A DNA stretch of 7,565 bases from Ignavibacteria bacterium (lineage in GTDB: Bacteria; Bacteroidota; Ignavibacteria; Ignavibacteriales; Melioribacteraceae), in NCBI GenBank assembly GCA_003233295.1, contig QILJ01000318.1, forward strand, positions 1 through 7,565, read 5' to 3'. Made by a program: the position numbers and the translations under genes. This document shows, piece by piece, positions 1 to 6,056 of this stretch. How positions within the stretch are numbered: position 1 is the first letter of the stretch; every line of letters begins with the position of its first letter. A model generated the notes under the pieces. That model did not search any database, was not told the DNA's origin, and saw only the letters and a program-made list of their open reading frames with translations.

Positions 1-587
1 TTGTTTGCAGTCTGGATCATTTCTACTGTTGTTTCATAAAGCTGATCATCATTAATAAGTTTACTTACAGAGCCGCTGCCCGTGTTAACGTTATGAACAA
101 TTTCGGAGAAATCCTTAGTGATGTTTTTCATGTATGAAATAATCGATTCCGAATCTTCCATGATCTTAGTTATATTCATTGGGGTTTTGGATTTAATATA
201 ACTGCCTTCGTCAGCTACAGGCTGATCCTGCGAGCCGGGAGTAATAGAGATGATCTTTTTACCGACAAGCCCCTCGGTTTGAATTGATGCCTCACTGTCA
301 ATGCGGATGAAATGTCTAAGCTCCTGGTCTATACGCATGGTTACAATTACAGTGCCTGCAGAATCTCCAGACAACACAATACTACTTACACTACCGATAG
401 TATAACCGCTTAATCTTACCGGGGCTCCTGAACGCAGCCCTTCGATATTAGTGAACTTGGATTTTATAGTTATGCTCGAAACAAATAAGGATTCCTTATT
501 CCCGATTGTGAATATTGAAATAACTATCAGCACCGTTCCAATAAATATAAAGAGACCTAAACGGGCACCCTCCAGTTGTTTTAACAT
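1..587 (-). CDS. mlaD: MlaD-like MCE-domain lipid-transport protein (C-terminus cut by window edge)
   Basis: This is the substrate-binding MCE component of an Mla-type ABC transporter. It is anchored in the inner membrane and passes lipids between the membranes. I translated 195 codons with no stop; the C-terminus lies beyond base 1. One N-terminal membrane segment covers about residues 9-28 (GLFIFIGTVLIVISIF). The MCE domain spans about residues 36-115, with the family pattern FTNIEGLRSGAPVRLSGYTIG followed by TEGLVGKKIISI. After it comes a GSGSVSKLINDDQLYETT segment (about 170-187), like the G.G...KL..D..LY repeat seen in many MCE proteins; a helical region probably continues off the window. 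The ATG at 585-587 is well supported by an AGGAG six bases upstream. It lies 22 bases after the ATPase gene, last of a permease-ATPase-MCE set. Function is inferred from family and neighbours; the lipid and its direction of transport cannot be read from sequence. Confidence 0.93.
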   Translation of the reverse strand, partial: MLKQLEGARLGLFIFIGTVLIVISIFTIGNKESLFVSSITIKSKFTNIEGLRSGAPVRLSGYTIGSVSSIVLSGDSAGTVIVTMRIDQELRHFIRIDSEASIQTEGLVGKKIISITPGSQDQPVADEGSYIKSKTPMNITKIMEDSESIISYMKNITKDFSEIVHNVNTGSGSVSKLINDDQLYETTVEMIQTAN

Positions 588-593
588 ATTATT

Positions 594-598
594 CTCCT
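594..598 (-). promoter_or_regulatory. Ribosome binding site of mlaD
   Basis: AGGAG is read on the minus strand, with a six-base spacer (AATAAT) before the ATG. It lies between the ATPase stop and the MCE start. It is one of only two convincing Shine-Dalgarno sequences in the window, and it fixes the MlaD start. Confidence 0.8.
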
Positions 599-609
599 AA
601 ACTAAAAAC

Positions 610-1359
610 TCAATCATTAATAATTTCATGACTAAAAAAGTTTTTCAAAAATTTATCTTGCGAATTTGTCATCTCTTCAATTGTTCCTTCGAACACGATC
701 TTTCCTTCGTTCAGCATTATGGCTCTGTCGGAAATTATCTCAGCACAAAGCAGGTCATGGGTAACAATAATAGAAGTCATCTTCAGCTTCTTTTGAAGAT
801 TAAGTATCAGAACACTTATCTCCTTTGCCGTAATTGGATCTAATCCGGTTGTCGGTTCGTCGTAGAGCATTAAAGCCGGCTCTGTTATTATTGATCGAGC
901 AAGCCCTATCCTTTTTCTCATTCCTCCGGAAAGCTCTGAAGGCATTTTATCAACAGCTTCCTCCAGCCCGACAAGCTCTAAGGTATTAATAACTTTTTTG
1001 TCAATTTCCTCCTGGCTAAAACTGAAATTACGTTTCAACGGGAACTCCAAGTTCTCTCTAACACTCATAGAGTCATACAACGCTGCGCCTTGAAACAAAA
1101 ACCCAAGATTTTTTCTAAATGCATTTAATTTTTTTGTTGAAAACGTTATAACATTCTCACCGTTAACAAAAACTTCTCCTCTGTCAGGTTTTAAAAGACC
1201 GACAATGCATTTTAACAAAACGCTTTTACCAGTACCGCTCTTTCCAAAAACAACAAGATTCTCACCGACATTTACGTCAAAAGAAACATTGCTCAAAACA
1301 TGAAGATCACCAAAGCTTTTTGTTAACTCCCGTATTTCTATCAACCTATTGATGGCCAT
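610..1359 (-). CDS. mlaF: MlaF-like ABC transporter ATPase for lipid transport
   Basis: Cytoplasmic ATPase that powers the MlaE/MlaD lipid transporter. The nucleotide-binding domain is complete. Counted from the TTG at 1365, Walker A GKSGTGKS is residues 41-48, the Q-loop glutamine is 92, the signature LSGGMRKR starts at 145, Walker B is LMLYDEP (Glu170 catalytic), the D-loop is TTGLD and the switch histidine is 203. LSGGM followed by basic residues is typical of the MlaF branch. The open frame reaches a TTG at 1365, but an ATG two codons later (1357-1359) is the more ordinary start and I use it, giving 249 residues. Either start lies inside the 3' end of the permease gene (19-base overlap from the ATG), which suggests translational coupling. 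I see no strong Shine-Dalgarno site. Everything expected of a working ATPase is present. Confidence 0.95.
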   Translation of the reverse strand: MAINRLIEIRELTKSFGDLHVLSNVSFDVNVGENLVVFGKSGTGKSVLLKCIVGLLKPDRGEVFVNGENVITFSTKKLNAFRKNLGFLFQGAALYDSMSVRENLEFPLKRNFSFSQEEIDKKVINTLELVGLEEAVDKMPSELSGGMRKRIGLARSIITEPALMLYDEPTTGLDPITAKEISVLILNLQKKLKMTSIIVTHDLLCAEIISDRAIMLNEGKIVFEGTIEEMTNSQDKFLKNFFSHEIIND

Positions 1360-2150
1360 AACCAAACCGTAATTTTAACAAGAACCATATCTGATATTAA
1401 AATCAATAGCGATGACATAACAACCGCAGTAGTTGAAGCACGTCCGACACCTTCGGTTCCACCGTCAGCAGTGAATCCCTTATATGCTCCGACAACTCCA
1501 ACAATATATCCAAACAAAAATGTTTTAGCAATTCCCGGAATAAAATCTCCAAATGTAATTGATGCAATTATAGCATTCTTAAAATATATCAGACTCATAC
1601 TTTCAAACAATATTACAGCGAGGAATCCGCCTGCTAGTGCAATAAAAATAACATAAATTGTTAAGATCGGCAGGATCATTGTTGTGGCAAAAACTCTTGT
1701 TACAACTAAATACTTGAATGGATTAACAGCCGAAACCTCCATTGCATCAATTTGTTCTGTAACTCTCATCGAAGAAAGTTCCGCACCAATTCCAGAACTT
1801 ACTCTTCCCGCAAAAATTATTGCGGTAAGTACAGGACCTAACTCCCTAATTACAGAAAGCGCAACTGTGGAGGGGAGAAAATCGGTAGCGCCGAACCTTT
1901 CGAGAACCGGATAGGATTGAAGCGAAAGAACAAATCCCAAAATAAACCCCATGATACTTACAATCGGAAAAGTTTTAACGCCGAGTTCTATCATGTGTCT
2001 TTTTATTTGCGCTATTTCATAAGGCGGTAAAAAAGCCTGTTTGAAAAACTCGATATTAAAAATAGTAAGACCTGATAAGTTTGTAAAAAAAGCGTATAAC
2101 TTATCTGATGTCGTCGGATCTTTAACGTATTTAATTTGAGGCAGCTTCAT
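1341..2150 (-). CDS. mlaE: MlaE-like ABC transporter permease
   Basis: Integral inner-membrane permease of the Mla-type phospholipid transporter, 269 residues, close to the usual size for the family. An N-terminal amphipathic part (about 1-55) precedes hydrophobic segments near 60-78, 95-115, 150-190, 205-222 and 240-262. The family core is clear: RELGPVLTAIIFAGRVSSG (102-120) followed by GAELSSMRVTEQIDAME (122-138), the loop thought to contact the ATPase. The late GTEGVGRASTTAVV segment (231-244) is also characteristic. It starts at ATG 2148-2150 without a visible Shine-Dalgarno sequence and overlaps the ATPase gene. The gene order here is permease, ATPase, MCE, whereas the E. coli operon has ATPase (mlaF), permease (mlaE), then mlaD. 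No MlaB or MlaC gene is seen, though the set could continue past base 1. Confidence 0.95.
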   Translation of the reverse strand: MKLPQIKYVKDPTTSDKLYAFFTNLSGLTIFNIEFFKQAFLPPYEIAQIKRHMIELGVKTFPIVSIMGFILGFVLSLQSYPVLERFGATDFLPSTVALSVIRELGPVLTAIIFAGRVSSGIGAELSSMRVTEQIDAMEVSAVNPFKYLVVTRVFATTMILPILTIYVIFIALAGGFLAVILFESMSLIYFKNAIIASITFGDFIPGIAKTFLFGYIVGVVGAYKGFTADGGTEGVGRASTTAVVMSSLLILISDMVLVKITVWLWPSIG

Positions 2151-2252
2151 TGGTTAAGTAATAAAATAATAGATTACACAAAATAATAAAAGTAACTTAA
2201 TAGTAACATGTTAAAATGAGAAAAATGAAATCTTATACAGATTGCCAATAGG
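2151..2252 (-). promoter_or_regulatory. AT-rich leader upstream of mlaEFD: possible promoter, direct repeat and palindrome
   Basis: This 102-base spacer between the yraN stop and the mlaE start is strongly A/T-rich. On the minus strand GTTACT occurs twice at an 11-base period (2202-2207 and 2191-2196), next to the perfect 10-base palindrome TAACATGTTA (2204-2213). Downstream, TTACTT (2190-2195) and TATTAT (2166-2171) lie 18 bases apart and could be a weak -35/-10 pair. Close to the yraN stop, a small AATCT/AGATT hairpin (2229-2243) is followed on the minus strand by TCATTTTT and could act as a weak terminator. All of this is pattern reading in AT-rich DNA, where chance matches are common. Confidence 0.25.
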
Positions 2253-2612
2253 CTAAAATGCATTTTCAATGTGATCAATAACCGGACGTTCATTGCCTTG
2301 AAGCAGAACACCGATAACGTCAAATCTGCAATCGGTATCGGTGATGCCATGTTCAATCAAATATGCTTCGGCAATTTTTCTTATCTGCCGCTGTTTGGCT
2401 TTGGTTACACCTGATATCGGATAACCAAATTCCAAGTTTTTTCGTGTTTTTACCTCAACGAAAACAAGGACATCATCGTCTTGAGCAACGATATCAATTT
2501 CACCATGACCATATCTGTAATTCCGCTTAATTATCTTAAAGTTTTTCTCAACAAGAAGATCGCATGCATAATCTTCTCCTTTATCCCCGGTGTGCTGTTT
2601 ATAAGTAGCCAT
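2253..2612 (-). CDS. yraN: YraN/UPF0102 family protein, predicted nuclease-fold
   Basis: Small protein of the UPF0102 (YraN) family, 119 residues, the normal full length. Its biochemical role is not established. The fold belongs to the restriction-endonuclease-like group, and a nucleic-acid role is assumed. The visible pattern is G-D-K-GE near the N-terminus (9-13), RNYRYGHGEIDIVAQ (30-44), then VLVFVEVKTRKN (48-59). This gives the acidic-acidic-lysine arrangement of that fold: Asp40, Glu53 and Lys55. The later KAKQRQIRKIAEAYL helix and CRFDVIGV strand also match the family. The ATG at 2610-2612 has only A/T-rich sequence before it. The neighbouring rnhB is a common partner of yraN in bacteria, though here 214 bases separate them. 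The identification is firm; the function is unknown. Confidence 0.93.
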   Translation of the reverse strand: MATYKQHTGDKGEDYACDLLVEKNFKIIKRNYRYGHGEIDIVAQDDDVLVFVEVKTRKNLEFGYPISGVTKAKQRQIRKIAEAYLIEHGITDTDCRFDVIGVLLQGNERPVIDHIENAF

Positions 2613-2826
2613 AATTTAATTCTAAACTCTTTTCAGTTTATTTTCATCGCAAATCAATTGCTCGTCGTTTGACGGACGAATCAATCAACAATATGGATCA
2701 CTTTCAAATGCATATTTAAAATTGTTGTTTGAATAACCAACAGCCATACAACAATATAACAATTTAGCAATTCTTTTCATTCACTTGTTTAGCAAAAACT
2801 TTACTATGTTCAAATCATCATACATT
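2613..2826 (-). other. Spacer between rnhB and yraN with a small hairpin
   Basis: This is the longest gap in an otherwise tightly packed run. I find no convincing gene in it: the short open frames lack family resemblance and good starts. The clearest structure is an imperfect inverted repeat at 2657-2685, where ATTG and CAAT enclose TCGTC and GACGA around an 8-base loop, with a small 1x2 internal mismatch. It is an unusually GC-containing patch in AT-rich surroundings. It has no T-run directly behind it on either strand, so it is not an evident intrinsic terminator. A second, weaker pairing (TTGTTG with CAACAA, within 2723-2757) has a long loop. A promoter for yraN is likely somewhere here, but I cannot pin one. 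Confidence 0.35.
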
Positions 2827-3444
2827 TTATAACAAGCCATCCTGGTCTAAAATATTACCTAAGAAACTCATTCTATGCAAAGAAACCGGACCATGTATTT
2901 TAATAGCGGCTATATGTTCCCTAGTTCCATATCCTTTATTTTTGTGCCAGAGATATTCCGGAAAATTTTCTGAAGAGATTTTCATTATTCTATCTCTTGT
3001 AACTTTTGCAAGAATTGAAGCCGCTGCAATACTAAAAGATAACGAGTCACCCCTAACAATAGATCGTGTTTCCAGTTTTGATTCGAAGGTTCTATTTCCA
3101 TCAATTAAAATCAAATCAGGAGTTATGCTTAAATTATTTACAGCTTCTTTCATTGCCATCATTGTTGCCTGCAGGATGTTTATCTTATCTATCGTCTTTT
3201 CGTCAACGATTCCAACCCCATAATCGACAGCCTGCTCAATGATAATATCATATAATTGCTCTCGAACTTTTTCCGAAACCTTTTTTGAATCATTAACTTT
3301 TTCAATGATGGTTTTGCTGTCGAAGATAACAGCCGCTGCGACAACAGGACCGGCAAGAGGACCCCTGCCCGCTTCGTCAACTCCGATAATGAATTTATGT
3401 TCGGAATCCAAAAACTTCTTATCAAATTCTTTTAGCTTGTTCAA
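2827..3444 (-). CDS. rnhB: Ribonuclease HII
   Basis: Cytoplasmic endonuclease that cuts the RNA strand of RNA-DNA hybrids and removes misincorporated ribonucleotides from DNA. At 205 residues it is complete. The four metal-binding acids are in place: Asp23 and Glu24 in GVDEAGRGPLAGPV (21-34), Asp115 in LILIDGNR and Asp133 in RGDSLSFSIAAASILAKVTRDRIM. The GRG substrate motif is residues 26-28, and the conserved GYGT (171-174) and HGPVSLHRMSF stretches follow. The start is TTG at 3442-3444: a stop codon lies two codons upstream, no in-frame ATG precedes the catalytic motif, and GGGGAG lies six bases upstream. A TTG at codon 12 is a weaker alternative. The start overlaps the ubiA stop in a 4-base TTGA, indicating translational coupling. 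Confidence 0.96.
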   Translation of the reverse strand: MNKLKEFDKKFLDSEHKFIIGVDEAGRGPLAGPVVAAAVIFDSKTIIEKVNDSKKVSEKVREQLYDIIIEQAVDYGVGIVDEKTIDKINILQATMMAMKEAVNNLSITPDLILIDGNRTFESKLETRSIVRGDSLSFSIAAASILAKVTRDRIMKISSENFPEYLWHKNKGYGTREHIAAIKIHGPVSLHRMSFLGNILDQDGLL

Positions 3445-4283
3445 AACCTACTCCCCAATATAATTGCAATTATTCCAATAACCATATCAAGCTTAAGAAG
3501 GCGGCTCGATAAATTTAAGTTATATCTAGATGGATCCATTCGTAATCTTGATATAACAAAAACCAGAATACCATTTACGAACGGCATTACAATAATAAAA
3601 TATTTAACGTCGTATATATTGAATAAAAAAGGGAGTGTTGTTAATAAAATCAGCGTTATACCCAAAACGGTTATAATGTTAACGGAGCTTACAACACCAT
3701 ACTTTATCGGATAAGTAGAAATACCAACAGCCCTGTCTCCGTCAATATCCTCAATGTCTTTTATAAGCTCCCTCATAAAGTTGATCATAAAAGCAAACAG
3801 GGCAGGGATAATACCGCAGAAAATATTTCCAACAATAACACTTCCGAAAATAAAAGCCAGCCCGGTTAAAAACGCAATAACTGCATTGCCAACTAAGGGA
3901 ATATTTTTCAATTTGTATGAATACAAAAAAAGCAGCATCACAGTTATAAAAACAATGACGAATAACTCCAGACCCAAAAATAAAGAAAGGATAAGTGCGG
4001 CAGCATTAAACAGAAGATAAAATAAAACCGCAGTTGTTGGCAAGACTAATTCAGAAGGGAGAACACGACTTGGGCGGTTTATTCTGTCCGCGTCAATGTC
4101 GTAGTAATCGTTAATAATGTTCCCCGAGGCGGTAACCAACAGCCCGATAACTCCTCCGACAAATATGAACCAAATAACATTCAAAGTACCGCCGCAGATG
4201 AAACATGCAACAACAATTGTAATGAATGTTATAAAACAGTTTATCGGTCTGCTCATTTTAATTATTGCCGAGATCATCTTCAT
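3441..4283 (-). CDS. UbiA-family prenyltransferase, similar to digeranylgeranylglyceryl-phosphate synthase
   Basis: Integral-membrane prenyltransferase of 280 residues with eight or nine hydrophobic segments. Both Asp-rich magnesium/diphosphate motifs are present: NDYYDIDAD (Asn58, Asp59, Asp62, Asp66) followed by RINRPSRVLPS, and DIEDIDGD (Asp176, Asp179, Asp183) preceded by RELIK. The RINRP-R-LPS and RE-KDIED-GDRA-G contexts resemble the archaeal enzyme that adds a second geranylgeranyl group to geranylgeranylglyceryl phosphate. Such homologues are known in Bacteroidetes and other FCB bacteria. The YSYKLK loop (121-126) also fits UbiA proteins. The gene follows the omp85 stop with no intervening base (TAG then ATG); an ATG two codons later is possible. 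It overlaps rnhB by four bases. Membership of UbiA is certain. The substrate is inferred: a quinone, chlorophyll-like or other prenyl acceptor cannot be excluded, and no GGGP synthase gene is visible here. Confidence 0.88.
   Translation of the reverse strand: MKMISAIIKMSRPINCFITFITIVVACFICGGTLNVIWFIFVGGVIGLLVTASGNIINDYYDIDADRINRPSRVLPSELVLPTTAVLFYLLFNAAALILSLFLGLELFVIVFITVMLLFLYSYKLKNIPLVGNAVIAFLTGLAFIFGSVIVGNIFCGIIPALFAFMINFMRELIKDIEDIDGDRAVGISTYPIKYGVVSSVNIITVLGITLILLTTLPFLFNIYDVKYFIIVMPFVNGILVFVISRLRMDPSRYNLNLSSRLLKLDMVIGIIAIILGSRF
3451..3456 (-). promoter_or_regulatory. Ribosome binding site of rnhB, deciding a TTG start
   Basis: GGGGAG is read on the minus strand, six bases before the TTG codon at 3444. 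It lies inside the end of the ubiA gene. It matters because no ATG or GTG start is available upstream of the catalytic motif of RNase HII. Confidence 0.65.
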
Positions 4284-6056
4284 CTAAAATTCACCAATTA
4301 ATCCAAAATGAATTTTACCTCTGCTGAAACTATCTCCTTCGCCGAGTGCATAACTGACTCCAAGCAGTCCCAGAGCAGTTTCAAAAGTTATACCCAACCC
4401 ATATCCTACTTTGACTGCAGAAACTTCTTCTAATCCAAGCGCAGGCAGCTCATTACGCAGGTAATACCCGATATCGGTAAAGATAAAAGCGTATGATCTT
4501 CGACCTAACAAATATCTATACTCCAAATTTGTCCAAAGCACCCTGTTTCCCGCAAACTGGTCTTCGCGGTATCCTCGTAAAGTATTTGTGCCGCCGAATC
4601 TATACATATCACTTATCTCGATATTATCACCCCACATTTCCCTAAAGTGCAAGCCGATAGTGGGAACATGCCTGTTGAATATTTTGTAATGCACAACAAA
4701 GTCTAGCTCAACACTGTATTGATTAGGCGAAGTGTTCATTGTATCGGGAACATACTCAGCCGGACCGTTGATTTTTTTTGATCGATACTTATACGAATTT
4801 AGGAAATAAATACCACTTGTGGGTACAAGAATATCATCGCGGGTATCAATTTTTATATTTCCACCGCTTGTAAATGTACTTGAGTTATAAACAGTAAAAC
4901 CCCTGGAATCGGGATCGGTTGGGATCGTATAGTCCTGAGAAAAAATTAATGCTGCGGATATTGACTCGGTTGCAAGAAACACAAAATTTCCGTTCAAGAG
5001 TCGCTGCACATAAGATGAATCCTGCTGCCTCTGAAATAGAAGCAGATCAATATTGATTGGAAGCCCTAAAACCCACGGTTCCAAATATTTCAATTCAAGC
5101 ACTTGTGAATATCTATCAAGCTTGTTCCACTTAAATGCCAAAGCCCTGCCAGTACCGAATAAATTTCTCAAGCTGACGTTGACCAAACCGGTTAAGTATC
5201 CAACCTCATTATCATCAGCCGGAGGAATGTAGCCTATGAGACCGTCAAAACTATTGGTGCCACTTTCTTTTACTGTTATCTGCAATATCCCTTTGTCCTT
5301 TGAATCAAAGTAATAATTGGGGGTTTCTACTGGCTCGAAAAAATGAAGACGATTTAATTTTGCAGGTATCTTATCAATCCTTTCCTGAGAATATGGTTCA
5401 CCTTTTCTTAATCTCAGATTTCTTTTAATTACATAATCTTTCGTTTTGCTGTTCCCCACAATTACAATTGAATCAATTATGCTTATCTGATTTTTTGAAA
5501 AACTAATATAAAGGTCAACAAGATTTTCGCTGCTTACAGAGTCATAGAAAAAGAATGTTGACTTAATGTTTATTGAAGCAAAAGGAAAACCGCTGTTCTC
5601 AAAGTGATCAAGAAGTTCTGAGAAAGAGGTCTCCAGCTCATCTATTACAAAAGGGGAGCCTTTCATGCTTTCAAATTTCTCGTTTGCTAATTCCAGGTCA
5701 AGTGAATCAAGATTAGAAATTACAATATTATGTATATATGTAGGGTCGCCTTCGTCAATTGTTATGAGGTAATTAACAGATTGCGAATCCGGGCTGATTT
5801 GTGAAGTGATATCTTTGAAATGAAAATTGTAATAGCCGTTTCGCATTAATCCATCGGCAATTCTGCTCTTTATTGAATCAATAGTTGTGTTGTTATATTT
5901 TAAAGATTTAGGTTGCAGCCAATAATCATATTCCGATGCGGAAAAATCGTGATTGTCCTTAACTTCGATATCGCCGATCTTTTGGGCAGCAGAATTGCTG
6001 AACAGAAAAAACAGGATAAAGAGAGATAAAATTGATTTAATATGTTGGTGAATCAT
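4284..6056 (-). CDS. BamA/TamA-like Omp85 outer-membrane protein with three POTRA domains
   Basis: Outer-membrane protein of the Omp85 superfamily, 590 residues, likely helping insert or export other outer-membrane proteins. A signal peptide is clear: a Lys near the N-terminus, hydrophobic LSLFILFFLF, then SNSAA with probable cleavage before Gln25. Three POTRA-like repeats follow at about 28-103, 106-187 and 192-265; the third contains the typical IVIVGNSKTKDYVIKRNLRLRKGEPYS pattern. The rest (about 270-590) is a beta-barrel with alternating hydrophobic strands. It carries the hallmark loop-6 motif as LRGYRED (493-499), after FGGTNT, and ends in a strand with a terminal Phe. Three POTRAs and this length are closer to TamA than to five-POTRA BamA, so it may not be the main assembly factor. 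No TamB-like gene is visible beside it. The start overlaps the kinase gene by 20 bases with no Shine-Dalgarno site, only A-rich sequence. Confidence 0.9.
   Translation of the reverse strand: MIHQHIKSILSLFILFFLFSNSAAQKIGDIEVKDNHDFSASEYDYWLQPKSLKYNNTTIDSIKSRIADGLMRNGYYNFHFKDITSQISPDSQSVNYLITIDEGDPTYIHNIVISNLDSLDLELANEKFESMKGSPFVIDELETSFSELLDHFENSGFPFASINIKSTFFFYDSVSSENLVDLYISFSKNQISIIDSIVIVGNSKTKDYVIKRNLRLRKGEPYSQERIDKIPAKLNRLHFFEPVETPNYYFDSKDKGILQITVKESGTNSFDGLIGYIPPADDNEVGYLTGLVNVSLRNLFGTGRALAFKWNKLDRYSQVLELKYLEPWVLGLPINIDLLLFQRQQDSSYVQRLLNGNFVFLATESISAALIFSQDYTIPTDPDSRGFTVYNSSTFTSGGNIKIDTRDDILVPTSGIYFLNSYKYRSKKINGPAEYVPDTMNTSPNQYSVELDFVVHYKIFNRHVPTIGLHFREMWGDNIEISDMYRFGGTNTLRGYREDQFAGNRVLWTNLEYRYLLGRRSYAFIFTDIGYYLRNELPALGLEEVSAVKVGYGLGITFETALGLLGVSYALGEGDSFSRGKIHFGLIGEF

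Noticed and set aside
1360..1365. TTG start giving an ATPase two residues longer
   Set aside because: An ATG lies two codons downstream, and no ribosome binding site favours the TTG.
2243..2257. GCC/GGC mini-hairpin at the yraN stop codon
   Set aside because: Only three firm base pairs and no T-run directly behind it.
2174..2356. Open frame of 60 codons overlapping the 3' end of yraN on the same strand
   Set aside because: It lies largely inside yraN in another frame, its product is a low-complexity hydrophobic run, and it has no family resemblance or ribosome binding site.
2723..2757. TTGTTG/CAACAA inverted repeat followed by a few T residues on the minus strand, a possible terminator after rnhB
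   Set aside because: The stem is short and AT-rich with a loop of about 20 bases, so it is unlikely to terminate transcription.
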